Source: Streptomyces radicis
Lineage (GTDB): Bacteria; Actinomycetota; Actinomycetes; Streptomycetales; Streptomycetaceae
Length of the DNA stretch: 64,000 bases
Reading direction: 5' to 3'
Assembly (NCBI RefSeq): GCF_003626575.1
Contig: NZ_RBDY01000005.1
Location: 1-64,000 of the forward strand
Position numbers and translations under genes: made by a program. Under the pieces are notes generated by a model. That model ran no database searches. It saw only the letters and a program-made list of their open reading frames with translations, and was not told where the DNA came from. Shown here in pieces: positions 26,018 to 34,590 of the stretch (position 1 is the first letter of the stretch; every line of letters begins with the position of its first letter).

Positions 26018-28456
26018 TCACTCCCCCTCGAGTGGCTGCTCGGTCCAGATCGTCTTGCCGCTCGGGGTGTAGCGGCTGCCCCAGCGGTGGGCCAGCTGTG
26101 CGACCAGGAAGAGGCCGCGGCCGCCCTCGTCCGTCGAGCGGGGGCTGCGCAGGTGCGGCTGGGTCTCGCTGGGGTCGGAGACCTCGACGATCAGCGTCTC
26201 GTCGCGGATGAGCCGCAGGCCGACCGGGCCCCCGGCCCAGCGGATCGCGTTGGTCACCAGCTCGCTGACGATCAGCTCCGTGGGGAACGCGTTGGCCGCG
26301 AGCCCCCACTCCGTCAGCCGCCGCGTGACCGCCACGCGCGCCTCGCCGACCACCGCGGGGTCCGCGGGGTACTCCCACGACGCCACCATGCCGTCGGGCA
26401 GCGCCTGGACGCGCGCGACCAGGAGGGCGACGTCGTTCGCCGGGGAACGGGCGGGTTGCAGCGCGTCGAGCATCGCCTGCCCGATCTCGGCGGGGGAGCT
26501 CTTGGCGCCGCAGTGCGCCGCCAGGACGTCCCGCAGCCGTTCGAGGCGCTGCTCCGAGGTCTCCGCGGGGGCGCCCTGGCGGGGCTCGCCCGTGGGCTCG
26601 GCCACCAGCTCGTCGCTGAACATCACCAGCGTGCTCCCCGGCGCGAGGCGGAGCCGCGCCAGCTCGAACGGGGCCGCGCCGACGCCCAGTACAGGGCCGG
26701 GCTTCAGCGGCGCGGGCTCGGGCCGTTCGCCGGGGACCACGATCATCGGCGGCTGCCGCCCGGCCGCCGCCATCTCGCACTCTCCGGTGACCGGGTCGTA
26801 GACGCAGTACAGGCATGTGGCGCCGACCGCGCCCGCGTTGCCCTCGACGGGCGGCTCCGCGTCGGCGAGCCTGATGGCCAGGTCGTCCAGGCGCGTCAGC
26901 AGCTCGTCGGGCGCCAGGTCGAGATCGGCGAGCGTCTGCACCGCGGTGCGCAGCCGCCCCATCGTGGCCGTCGCCGCGAGGCCGTGCCCGGCCACGTCGC
27001 CCACCACGAACGCCACGCGCGCCGACGACAGCGGGATGACGTCGTACCAGGTGCCGCCAAGACCTGCCGCCGTGCCCGCGGGCAGGTAACTCCCCGACGT
27101 CTGCGCCGCCTTGAGGTCGAACACCGGCTGCGGCAGCAGGTTGCGCTGAAGCGTCTCCACCGTCCTGCGCTCCCGCAGGTACCGGCGCGCGTTGTCCAGG
27201 CCGAGCGAGGCGCGCGACCCCACCTCCTCGGCCGTGTCCGCGTCCTCGCGCTCGAACGGGCCCGAGCGCGAGTAGCGCCACAGCGCCACCACGCCGAGCG
27301 CCAGGCCCCTGGCCCGCAGCGACACCACCATGAGCGACCCGGGCTCGGGCGGCACCAGCGAACGCCCCTCCACCGCGATCGCCGACGCGCCCCCCGTGGT
27401 CCGCACCCACAGGTCCTCGCGCCGGGGCTCCAGCGTCGCGGGCCTCTCGTAGCGGCCGATGCCCCGCGCGTGCTCGACGCGGAACGACGCCCCCACCGGG
27501 ATCACCTCGTCGGGCCACCGCCCGCGCGCCGACACCCCCGCCACCCGCCGCATCGGCACGCCGAACGTCACCTGCCCGGGCTCGTCCCCCTCGAGGACCG
27601 CCTCGGCCAGGTCCACCGCCACCAGGTCGGCGAAGTCGGGGACGAGGACCCGCGCCAACTCGTCGGCGTCCCTGGCCACATCGAGCGAGACGCCGATGCG
27701 CTGCGCCGCCGAGTGCAGCAGCGCGACCCGGCGGCGCGACCGGTGTTGCTCGGTCACATCGGCGAACACGCTGACCACGCCGATCAGTTGGCCCCGACCG
27801 CCGTCCAGGGGCAGCGACGAGAGCGACAGCACCCTCTCGCGGTCGGGCGTCCGCTTCAGGCGCGCCGACTGCTCGTAGTTCACCTGGGGCTCCCCGCTCG
27901 CGGCCACGTCGCGCAGGCGTTCCACGATCGCGTGCGCGTCCTCGGGGACGAGCAGCTCGTCGAGCGGCTGCGGCAGCGGGCGGTCGACCGTGGGCTCGCC
28001 CTGCGGGAGGAACGCGCCGGGCGGCATGTTCAGCCGCGTGACGCGCAGCTCCGCGTCATGGATGACCATGCCGATGTTCGCCTGCGCGAACAGCGACCGC
28101 ACCACCGCGTCGTCCTCGTCCTCCCGGCGCGCGGCCGACTCCGCCGCCATCATCACCACGTGCCGCGCCCCTTCCCCGTCCGGCACCGCGAGCACGTCGA
28201 GCCGCACCCGCGTCGTCCGCCCGTCGGGGCGGGTCAGCTCCGCGGTGAGCGAGTCGGAGCGCCCGGCGAGCGTCTGCCAGGGGGCGGGCGCGTGCACCAC
28301 CTCGTCAAGGGGGCGGCCGTGCAGCCGGGACGGCGGACGCCCCGTCAGGCCCTCGGTGCCGGGCGTGGTCGCCAGCACCTCGCCGTCCACGCCGAGCACG
28401 AGCACGACAAGGCCGCTGCCGGGCACGGGCGGGGACGGGTACGGCGGAGTGTTCAC
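26018..28456 (-). CDS. PAS-PAS-GAF-SpoIIE phosphatase with C-terminal HATPase
   Basis: An 812-aa multi-domain signalling protein. Order: PAS-like (about 15-110), second PAS (about 125-235, with SLFAQANIGMVIHDAELRVT), GAF (about 250-430), PP2C/SpoIIE phosphatase (about 455-675, with GGTWYDVIPLSSARVAFVVG and DVAGHGLAATATMGRLR), and an anti-sigma-type ATPase domain (about 700-805, with ELIVSELVTNAIRWAGGPVG and DEGGRGLFLVAQLAHRWG). Such proteins combine anti-anti-sigma dephosphorylation and kinase modules in actinomycete stress or development partner switching. The phosphatase motif reads GGTWYDV where GGDWYD is usual (Thr for the metal-binding Asp). GTG 28456 follows GTGAGGAC. Its partner sigma factor is not identifiable here. 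Confidence 0.87.
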   Translation of the reverse strand: MNTPPYPSPPVPGSGLVVLVLGVDGEVLATTPGTEGLTGRPPSRLHGRPLDEVVHAPAPWQTLAGRSDSLTAELTRPDGRTTRVRLDVLAVPDGEGARHVVMMAAESAARREDEDDAVVRSLFAQANIGMVIHDAELRVTRLNMPPGAFLPQGEPTVDRPLPQPLDELLVPEDAHAIVERLRDVAASGEPQVNYEQSARLKRTPDRERVLSLSSLPLDGGRGQLIGVVSVFADVTEQHRSRRRVALLHSAAQRIGVSLDVARDADELARVLVPDFADLVAVDLAEAVLEGDEPGQVTFGVPMRRVAGVSARGRWPDEVIPVGASFRVEHARGIGRYERPATLEPRREDLWVRTTGGASAIAVEGRSLVPPEPGSLMVVSLRARGLALGVVALWRYSRSGPFEREDADTAEEVGSRASLGLDNARRYLRERRTVETLQRNLLPQPVFDLKAAQTSGSYLPAGTAAGLGGTWYDVIPLSSARVAFVVGDVAGHGLAATATMGRLRTAVQTLADLDLAPDELLTRLDDLAIRLADAEPPVEGNAGAVGATCLYCVYDPVTGECEMAAAGRQPPMIVVPGERPEPAPLKPGPVLGVGAAPFELARLRLAPGSTLVMFSDELVAEPTGEPRQGAPAETSEQRLERLRDVLAAHCGAKSSPAEIGQAMLDALQPARSPANDVALLVARVQALPDGMVASWEYPADPAVVGEARVAVTRRLTEWGLAANAFPTELIVSELVTNAIRWAGGPVGLRLIRDETLIVEVSDPSETQPHLRSPRSTDEGGRGLFLVAQLAHRWGSRYTPSGKTIWTEQPLEGE

Positions 28457-28531
28457 GTCCTCACTGTCGCGGACCCGCGGGGGGTCGGCGACGCCGCCCG
28501 GCGCATTCGGGTGACCGCTGGAACGGCCGGA

Positions 28532-28563
28532 CCCGGCCCCGGACCCCGCCCCGGTGGGCCGGG
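28532..28563 (-). terminator. Hairpin after the alcohol dehydrogenase gene
   Basis: CCCGGCCC (28532-28539) and GGGCCGGG (28556-28563) form an 8-bp stem with a 16-nt loop, 5 bp downstream of the dehydrogenase stop and upstream of the SpoIIE gene. Confidence 0.45.
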
Positions 28564-28567
28564 GGGC

Positions 28568-29782
28568 TCAGCGGGCCGGGTCGAGGGCCACCTTGAGCCA
28601 GCCGGGGCTGCGGTGGTCGAACTCCTGGTAGGCGCCCAGCACATCGCGCAGCGGCTCGTGCCGGGTGAGCACCTTCTCCGGGTCGACCGCGCCGGTCTTC
28701 ACCAGGTCGAGCAGCCTGGGGATGTAGCGCGGGTGGTCGCCGTTGCCCATCTTGACGGTGAGGTTGCGGTTCATGGCGCGGCCGATCGGGAAGAAGCGGT
28801 CGCTCGGCGGGTAGACGCCGACGATGCCGAGCGTCCCCGCCTTGGCCAGGCTCTCGACGGCCCACCAGTGCGCCTGGGTCGGCGCGTCACCGGGGAGCCA
28901 GTGGCCCTCGGTGGGGCGCGCCCTCGGCGCGATCTCGGCCAGCTCCTCGCGGTGGCGCTCGTCGTCACGGCGGGCGCGGTCCGCGGCGGGCCCCTCCTTG
29001 GGGCTCTCGGCGTCCACGCCGACCGCGTCGATGGCCCGGTCGGGGCCGATGCCCCGCGTCATCTCGAGGATCTGCGCGACGGGGTCCACCGCGTTGAAGT
29101 CGATGACCTCGGCGCCGAGCGTCCTGGCCCGCTCCAGGCGGTCGGGGTGGCCGTCGACGGCGATGACGCGCCCGGCGCCGCGCTGGAAGGAGGAGAGGAT
29201 CGCGAACTGCCCGACGGGCCCGCACCCCCACACCGCGACGACGTCGCCGTCGGAGACCTCGGCGATGACCGCGCCGAACCAGCCGGTGGGGTAGACGTCG
29301 GCGAGCGGCAGCGCCTGGGCGTCGGTGATCTCGTCGGGGAGGTGGACGAGGTTGGTGTGGGCGTAGGGCACGCGGGTGTACTCGGCCTGCACGCCGTCGA
29401 ACGGGCCCGTCTCGGCCGGGGCGCCGTAGAACGCGGTGGTGGCGCGTGAGCCGTTGGGGTTGATCGCGTCACACTGCGCGAAGTACCCGGCGCGGCAGTA
29501 GGCGCAGGAGCCGCAGCCAAGGACGGCGGAGAGGAGGACGCGGTCGCCCGGGCGGAAGTTGCGGACGGCGCTGCCGACTTCCTCGACGACGCCGACGCCC
29601 TCGTGCCCCATGACCGTGCCCGGCTTCATCCCCGGCACGGTGCCGCGGACGAAGTGCAGATCGGTGCCGCAGATGGCCGACGCGGTGATGCGCACGACGG
29701 CGTCCGTGGGGTGCTCGATCGTCGGGTCGGGGACCGAGTCGAGCCTGATGTCGCCGATGCCGTGGTAGACGACCGCTTTCAT
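28568..29782 (-). CDS. Zinc-dependent alcohol dehydrogenase, FdhA-like
   Basis: A 404-aa medium-chain dehydrogenase. It begins MKAVVYHGIGDIRLDSVPDP, has catalytic-zinc residues in AICGTDLHFV and GHEGVGVVEEVGSAV, the structural-zinc cysteine cluster GCGSCAYCRAGYFAQCD, and the NAD site in VVAVWGCGPVGQFAILS. The long insertion before APTQAHWWAVESLAKAGTLG is typical of the glutathione-independent formaldehyde dehydrogenase-like branch. ATG 29782 is the family start; an upstream in-frame extension lies in promoter DNA. It probably oxidises small alcohols or aldehydes with NAD; no neighbour narrows this. Confidence 0.87.
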   Translation of the reverse strand: MKAVVYHGIGDIRLDSVPDPTIEHPTDAVVRITASAICGTDLHFVRGTVPGMKPGTVMGHEGVGVVEEVGSAVRNFRPGDRVLLSAVLGCGSCAYCRAGYFAQCDAINPNGSRATTAFYGAPAETGPFDGVQAEYTRVPYAHTNLVHLPDEITDAQALPLADVYPTGWFGAVIAEVSDGDVVAVWGCGPVGQFAILSSFQRGAGRVIAVDGHPDRLERARTLGAEVIDFNAVDPVAQILEMTRGIGPDRAIDAVGVDAESPKEGPAADRARRDDERHREELAEIAPRARPTEGHWLPGDAPTQAHWWAVESLAKAGTLGIVGVYPPSDRFFPIGRAMNRNLTVKMGNGDHPRYIPRLLDLVKTGAVDPEKVLTRHEPLRDVLGAYQEFDHRSPGWLKVALDPAR

Positions 29783-29902
29783 GAGCCCTCTCTCCGCATG
29801 TCGGGGAACCCCCGCAGCACGGTAATGGCCGCCCCCCGCCCACGCCGCGTGGCGCGCCATGACCATACGGTGATCATCCCCGGTTCGCGGGGCGGGGCGC
29901 GT

Positions 29903-31096
29903 TCACTCGCACAGGGCGTGGTCGATCAGGGCGCGGGTGGCGGTGTCCTGCTCCGTCTGGCGCTCGTCGAGGCTCATGGTGAAGACCGCGGCGGACGCGG
30001 CGGCGGAGCCGTCGTCGGTGACGGCGCCCTCGGAGATGGTGCCGAACGACGTGCCGCCGTGGAACCACAGCCCCTCGTCGTCGCCGCACCGGGGCGCCCA
30101 CGCGATGCCGAGGCCGTAGCCCGTGCCGGGGCCGCCGAACTCCTCTGCGGGCACGGTGCGTTTCATCTCGGCCAGCTGCTCGGGCTCGAGCAGGGTGCCG
30201 TCCATGAGCGCCCTGAGGAACGTGTTCATGTCGGCGGTGGTGCTGATGATGCCGCCGTCGGGGCCGCCGCCCACGGCCAGCGTGGTCTCGGTCAGCTCAT
30301 CGACGCCGGGGAAGCGGGTGTAGCCGGAGGCGGTGGGGTGCGGCACATAGGCGGACGTGCCGGGGGTGAGGGTGTGGTCGAGCCCGAGCGGCTCGATGAC
30401 GCGCTCGTGGACCTCGCGCTCCCAGGAGTTGCCCGTGGCCGCCTCGATGATCAGGCCCGCGAGAAGGTAGTTGGTGTTGGAGTAGCCCCAACGGGTCTCC
30501 CCCGCCGGGTCGTCGGCGTCCGGCCGCCAGTACGGGGGCTCGGTCAGCGCGACGGCCACCAACTCCTCGTCGGTCCACTCGGCGAACCGGCTCTCCAGGT
30601 AGGACTCGGGGGTGAGTTCGGCGGGGTCGGCGAAGAGGACGTCGGTGTAGTCGGCCAGGCCGCTGGTCTGCCGGAGCAGGTTGTCGAGGGTGACGCGCGT
30701 GCCGTCGTTGCCGTTGCCCCGCAGCAGCCCTGGCAGCCAGCGCTCCACGGTGTCGTCGAGGTCGAGCGTTCCCTCGGCGACGAGTTGGAGGGCGACGACG
30801 GCGGTGAACGTCTTGGTGTCGCTGCCCACGCGGTAGTACGCGTCGTGCGGCACGGGCGCGTCGTCGTCCAGGTCGGCGACCCCGGCGCGCGCCCTGGCGT
30901 TGCGGCCCTCCTCGTCCTCGGCGGCGGCGATGACGCCGGTCGCGCCCGTGGCGTGGACGGCCTCGGCGTCCCGCTTCAGCTCGGAGCCGCTGACCGTGCC
31001 CGTCCCCCCGGACGCCGTCTCGGTCACCAGGGCGGTGAGGACGAGCGCCCCCGCGGCAAGTCCCGCCCTGGTCCAGGTCGTTCCCCGTATCCCCAT
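29903..31096 (-). CDS. Secreted serine beta-lactamase-like hydrolase
   Basis: A 397-aa class C beta-lactamase/DD-peptidase-fold protein with an N-terminal signal (MGIRGTTWTRAGLAAGALVL onward). The active-site SxxK is in YYRVGSDTKTF, the YxN motif in RWGYSNTNYLLAG, and the third motif appears as HGG in LWFHGGTSFG. D-alanyl-D-alanine carboxypeptidases and esterases of this family act outside the membrane on peptidoglycan or small esters. ATG 31096 is preceded by GAGGAGCGAGGGG, a strong ribosome site, which decides against the longer frame to 31159. It stands alone between opposite functions. Confidence 0.86.
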   Translation of the reverse strand: MGIRGTTWTRAGLAAGALVLTALVTETASGGTGTVSGSELKRDAEAVHATGATGVIAAAEDEEGRNARARAGVADLDDDAPVPHDAYYRVGSDTKTFTAVVALQLVAEGTLDLDDTVERWLPGLLRGNGNDGTRVTLDNLLRQTSGLADYTDVLFADPAELTPESYLESRFAEWTDEELVAVALTEPPYWRPDADDPAGETRWGYSNTNYLLAGLIIEAATGNSWEREVHERVIEPLGLDHTLTPGTSAYVPHPTASGYTRFPGVDELTETTLAVGGGPDGGIISTTADMNTFLRALMDGTLLEPEQLAEMKRTVPAEEFGGPGTGYGLGIAWAPRCGDDEGLWFHGGTSFGTISEGAVTDDGSAAASAAVFTMSLDERQTEQDTATRALIDHALCE

Positions 31097-31201
31097 GTCC
31101 CCTCGCTCCTCCGCATCGGTTGGCTGTGACGCTACGGAGTCGGGGGGATCGTATGCCATCGGGTATTCGGGCCTCTCGGGGGTGGGGGCAACCCCACCCC
31201 C

Positions 31202-31486
31202 TCACGCGGTCAGCGCGCGCTCCTCGGCACCCGGCGCCGCGGGCTCGTCGGCGCACGCGGCGGCCAGCTCGTCGAGCGAGACGCCGAGCGCCGCGGCCAG
31301 GGCCGCCACCGTGAAGAACGCGGGCGTCGGGGCCCGCCCCGTCTCGATCTTCCGCAGCGTCTCCGCCGACACCCCGGCCGCCGCTGCGACCTCCACCATG
31401 CTGCGCTCGCCCCTGGCGCGGCGCAGCAGGGCGCCGAAGCGCTCGCCGCGTTGCCGCTCCCACGGGGTCAGAGGAGTCCTCACCAT
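31202..31486 (-). CDS. XRE-family helix-turn-helix regulator
   Basis: A 94-aa protein. Nearly all of it is one Cro/CI-type HTH: FGALLRRARGERSMVEVAAA, AGVSAETLRKIETGRAPTPA, FFTVAALAAALGVSLDELAA. TAGTAT lies 7 nt before ATG 31486 with no ribosome site, so the message is probably leaderless, and the promoter overlaps the 3' end of the aldo/keto reductase gene. Target genes are not evident; the nearest candidates are the reductase and the secreted hydrolase. Confidence 0.8.
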   Translation of the reverse strand: MVRTPLTPWERQRGERFGALLRRARGERSMVEVAAAAGVSAETLRKIETGRAPTPAFFTVAALAAALGVSLDELAAACADEPAAPGAEERALTA

Positions 31487-31506
31487 GAACGTGATACTAA
31501 GACCGG

Positions 31507-32418
31507 TCAGCGCCGTGGGGCGCCGGTCCCCTGTCCCGGTGAGGCGATCCGCGCCAACTCGTCGCCGGTGAGCCGCAGCGCGCCCGCGGCGACGTTCTCC
31601 GCCAGGTGGCCGGGGTCGCCGGTGCCGGGGATGGCCAGCACGTGCGGGCCCTGGTGCAGGGTCCACGCCAGCCGCACCTGGGCGGGGCTCACGCCCCGCG
31701 CGGCCGCGACGGCGGCCACGCCCGCGTGCTCGTCCGCGTCGGCCCCGGCCTCGCGGCCCGCGCCCTCGATCGCGAAGAACGGCACGAACGCGACGCCCTG
31801 CTCGCCGCAGGCGCGCGGCACCGCGTGCTGCTCGGCGGGCGCGTCGACGCCGTAGGCGTTCTGCACGCACACGACCGGGGCGATCGCTCGGGCCTCGGCG
31901 AGCTGCCCCACGCCGACGTTGGAGAGGCCGAGGTGGCGGATCAGGCCCGCGTCGCGCAGCTCGGCCAGCGCGCCGAAGTGGTCGGAGATCGGCCCCTCGC
32001 CGACGCTCGGCGGGAGGCGGAGATTGACGAGGTCGAGGTGGTCGCGGCCCAACTGCCGGAGATTCTCCTCCACTTGCCCGCGCAGCTGGTCGGGTGACGC
32101 CCACCACCACTGTCCCGAGGGGTCCCTCGCGGGCCAGACCTTGGTGGCGATGACCAGCCCGTCGGGGTAGGGCGCGAGGGCGGTGTTGATCAGCTCGTTG
32201 GCGGAGCGGAGCGGCGAGAAGTAGAACGCGGCGGTGTCGATGTGGTTCACGCCGAGCTCGACCGCGCGGCGGAGCACGGCGATCGCCCGCTCCCGGTCGC
32301 TCGGCCCGCCGTCGGCGCGCGAGGTCAGGCGCATCGCGCCGAACCCCATGCGGCGGACGGTGAGGTCGCCCAGGGTCCACGTTCCGGCGGCGTCCGCCGT
32401 GACGGTCTCGGAGGTCAT
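31507..32418 (-). CDS. Aldo/keto reductase
   Basis: A 303-aa NADPH-dependent TIM-barrel reductase. Seen: RMGFGAMRLTSRADGGPSDR, GVNHIDTAAFYFSP with the catalytic Asp and Tyr, LVIATKVWPARD with the catalytic Lys, LVNLRLPP at the usual His strand (this branch has Asn-Leu-Arg), RHLGLSNVGVGQLAEA, and a C-terminal cofactor site VLAIPGTGDPGHLAENVAAG. It fits the oxidoreductase subgroup common in actinomycetes; physiological substrate unknown. ATG 32418 starts the family-like sequence; the open frame continues upstream into the neighbouring intergenic repeat relic. Confidence 0.88.
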   Translation of the reverse strand: MTSETVTADAAGTWTLGDLTVRRMGFGAMRLTSRADGGPSDRERAIAVLRRAVELGVNHIDTAAFYFSPLRSANELINTALAPYPDGLVIATKVWPARDPSGQWWWASPDQLRGQVEENLRQLGRDHLDLVNLRLPPSVGEGPISDHFGALAELRDAGLIRHLGLSNVGVGQLAEARAIAPVVCVQNAYGVDAPAEQHAVPRACGEQGVAFVPFFAIEGAGREAGADADEHAGVAAVAAARGVSPAQVRLAWTLHQGPHVLAIPGTGDPGHLAENVAAGALRLTGDELARIASPGQGTGAPRR

Positions 32419-32457
32419 GCGGGGATTCTGACACCGGCTCAGGGGCGGAAGAAGGCG

Positions 32458-32510
32458 GCGGGCCGGTTCCTCATCAGCCGCTTGTCCGGGGTCGGCGCCC
32501 TCGGAAACCT
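32458..32510. repeat. Degenerate relic of the palindromic repeat (copy D)
   Basis: About 50 bp starting GGCGGGCCGGTTCCTCATCA correspond to the inner arm of copy B at about 22776-22829 (AGCGGGCCGGTTCTTTATCC), including GGTCGG and CGGAAAC further on. It lies between divergently transcribed genes. Confidence 0.5.
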
Positions 32511-32574
32511 CTCCGCCAGCGGCTTCACCTCGCGCGCGACAAACCCCTGCGACATCGGTGGTGATCCCGCGACA

Positions 32575-33312
32575 ATGGCCGACATGGCAGAGGTCGAGGT
32601 CGTCGTCGCCCATGAGGAGCGCGCGACGCTGCGCGTCGGCGAGGTGTTCCTGAAGGTCGACGCCGATCAGGCGCGCATCGACGTCGAGGTCGAGGCGATG
32701 GCCTTGGCGCCGATCCCGACTCCTGAGGTCCTGTGGCGCAAGCCGCCCGTGCTCGCGCTTGCCGCCCTCCCTGGGGCGGCGCTCGGCCGCCTCGCCGAGC
32801 CGTCGCCCGCGTCGTCGGCGGCGTGGGCCGCGGCGGGTGCCGCCGTGCGGACGCTGCATGACGCGCCGTTGCCGCCATGGCCCGGTCGAAGCCTCGAGAA
32901 GTTCGCGTCGCACCTCGACGGCGAGTGCGAGTGGCTCGTCGCGAACGGCGTCATCCCCGTCGACGTGGTCACGCGCAACCGCCGGGTCGCCGAGGCCGCG
33001 CTCCGGCCATGGACGCCGGTGTTCACGCACGGCGACCTTCAGATCACCCATGTGTTCGTCGAGGGTGACGAGATCACCGGCGTGATCGACTGGTCCGAAG
33101 CGGGCCAGGGCGACGCCCTGTTCGACCTCGCCATCCTGACGCTCGGGCACCCGGAGCGCCTTGACGACGTCGTCGCCGGCTACGGCGCCGACGTCGACCT
33201 CGATGTGATCCGCGCGTGGTGGTCGTTGCGAAGCCTGAGCGCGGTCCGCTGGCTGGCCGAGCACGGCTTCGACCCGGCGCCCGAGATCGCCGTGCTGAGA
33301 TCCATGATGTGA
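32575..33312 (+). CDS. Aminoglycoside-phosphotransferase-fold kinase
   Basis: A 245-aa APH/choline-kinase-like protein. The N-lobe includes ERATLRVGEVFLKVDADQAR. The catalytic loop reads FTHGDLQITHVFV and the metal site ITGVIDWSEAGQGDALFDLA. The loop has His where most APH proteins have Asn (HGDxxxxN); this variant occurs in small-molecule kinases of actinomycetes. It could phosphorylate an antibiotic or a metabolite, and nothing here shows resistance. ATG 32575 or 32584; no ribosome site, so probably leaderless. Confidence 0.8.
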   Translation: MADMAEVEVVVAHEERATLRVGEVFLKVDADQARIDVEVEAMALAPIPTPEVLWRKPPVLALAALPGAALGRLAEPSPASSAAWAAAGAAVRTLHDAPLPPWPGRSLEKFASHLDGECEWLVANGVIPVDVVTRNRRVAEAALRPWTPVFTHGDLQITHVFVEGDEITGVIDWSEAGQGDALFDLAILTLGHPERLDDVVAGYGADVDLDVIRAWWSLRSLSAVRWLAEHGFDPAPEIAVLRSMM

Positions 33313-33455
33313 GGCGGCAGAAGCCCGCTGGCTTCCCCACCGGGCTGGATGACCGGGGAACGCCGCGCCGGGAGGAGCGAACGCGCCGCATGACGGGGCG
33401 GCAGCGCGCACGGTTCGCCGAGCCGCCCGCGGGGCACCGCTCCAGGGCCGCGGCG

Positions 33456-34193
33456 CTAGTACCGCGGCGCGGCGGGCAGGTCGAACCGCCAGCCCCGCGC
33501 CTTGAGTTCGGGAATCACCCGGTCCACGGCGGTCACGGTCGCGCTCCGGTCGCCGCCTCCGTCGTGCATCAGCACGACGGCCCCCGGGGTCACGCCGCTC
33601 CGCAACCGCCGCGCCAACTGATCGGCGGTGGCGGGCTCCCAGTCGTTGATGGCCAGGCGCCAGCCGAGCGGCTGCATCCCGAGGCTGGCGGCCACCTGGG
33701 GTGTCTGCCCCCAACTGCCGTTCGGCGCACGGAAGTACGGGATCTGGGCGCCCGGCACGGCCTGCCGGATGGCGGCGCTGGTCTGTTCGAGGTCCGCGCG
33801 GATCCGGTCGGGCGTCCAGGAGCCCATGTCGCCGTGGTACATCGAGTGGTTGCACAGGGTGTGCCCGTCCGCGACGATCTGCCGGACCAGCCCGGGGTTC
33901 TGCCTGACGTGATCGCCCCACAGGCAGAACACGGCGGTGACGTCGTGCCGCCGCAGCACCTCCAGGAGGCGCGGGGTGTCGGCGGGGTTCGGTCCGTCGT
34001 CGAACGTGAACGCGACCGACTGCCCGCCGCCGCGCGTCGAGTCGACGATGGTGGCGTCAGCCGCCCTGCTGGCCCGCGCGGTCGCCGCCGTGACGGTCAG
34101 CACGGCGGCGAGGCACAGCCCGAGCCCGATCAACGACGCCAGCCCGCGTCGGCGCCCCCCTCGGCGACCACCGGTCCTCCACATGCCGATCAC
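33456..34193 (-). CDS. Secreted polysaccharide deacetylase (NodB domain)
   Basis: A 245-aa protein with a basic N-terminus and signal helix (LASLIGLGLCLAAVLTVTAA), then a complete NodB domain: FTFDDGP (Asp65/Asp66), the metal histidines in NHSMYHG (His116, His120), YFRAPNGSWG (Arg155) and VVLMHDGGG (His210). It probably removes acetyl groups from chitin, peptidoglycan or another extracellular amino sugar polymer. All five canonical motifs are intact, unlike the other deacetylase at 24606. It is monocistronic. The stretch 34194-34417 beyond it shows no gene. Confidence 0.92.
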   Translation of the reverse strand: MIGMWRTGGRRGGRRRGLASLIGLGLCLAAVLTVTAATARASRAADATIVDSTRGGGQSVAFTFDDGPNPADTPRLLEVLRRHDVTAVFCLWGDHVRQNPGLVRQIVADGHTLCNHSMYHGDMGSWTPDRIRADLEQTSAAIRQAVPGAQIPYFRAPNGSWGQTPQVAASLGMQPLGWRLAINDWEPATADQLARRLRSGVTPGAVVLMHDGGGDRSATVTAVDRVIPELKARGWRFDLPAAPRY

Positions 34194-34417
34194 CCATCCC
34201 TTCTCCGTCTCTCCGACCTCGACCGTCGCACGCGCCGCGAGGGCCGGTCATCAGACAGGCGAGGGGCAAAACGGCCCCCACGATCCGCCACTCGCGCGCC
34301 ACGACCGACACGACGACGACGTTCAGTCCCTGGCGGCCGTGCAGCGCGGTGAGTGAACCGCCGCCGTGCGCGGGCCGGGCAGCGCCACGCCACGGCGCGC
34401 CGCGCAACCCTCCCGGC

Positions 34418-34531
34418 TCAGGGGGCGGACATACCTATCCGCAGGCGATTCCCGTCGGGGTCCCGCACCTCGAACTCCCGCCCCCACGGCACCTCTTCGA
34501 CCCGCGGGATCGGAATGACCTCGTCGTCCAT
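34418..34531 (-). pseudogene. C-terminal fragment of a VOC/glyoxalase-like protein
   Basis: A 37-codon frame reading VEEVPWGREFEVRDPDGNRL then RIG, ending at TGA. This is the last strand pair of vicinal-oxygen-chelate proteins. The N-terminal 80 or so residues are missing, although an ATG happens to begin the frame. Confidence 0.55.
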
Positions 34532-34590
34532 GACCCCATCGTGCCGCCCGCCACTGACAACGGCCTCGGGCAACCGCTCGGGCAAGGGGC

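Noticed and set aside
24606..27518. 970-codon frame extending the deacetylase upstream
   Set aside because: The part before 25904 is antisense-like, low-complexity sequence in another frame of the SpoIIE gene. The Tat signal marks the real start.
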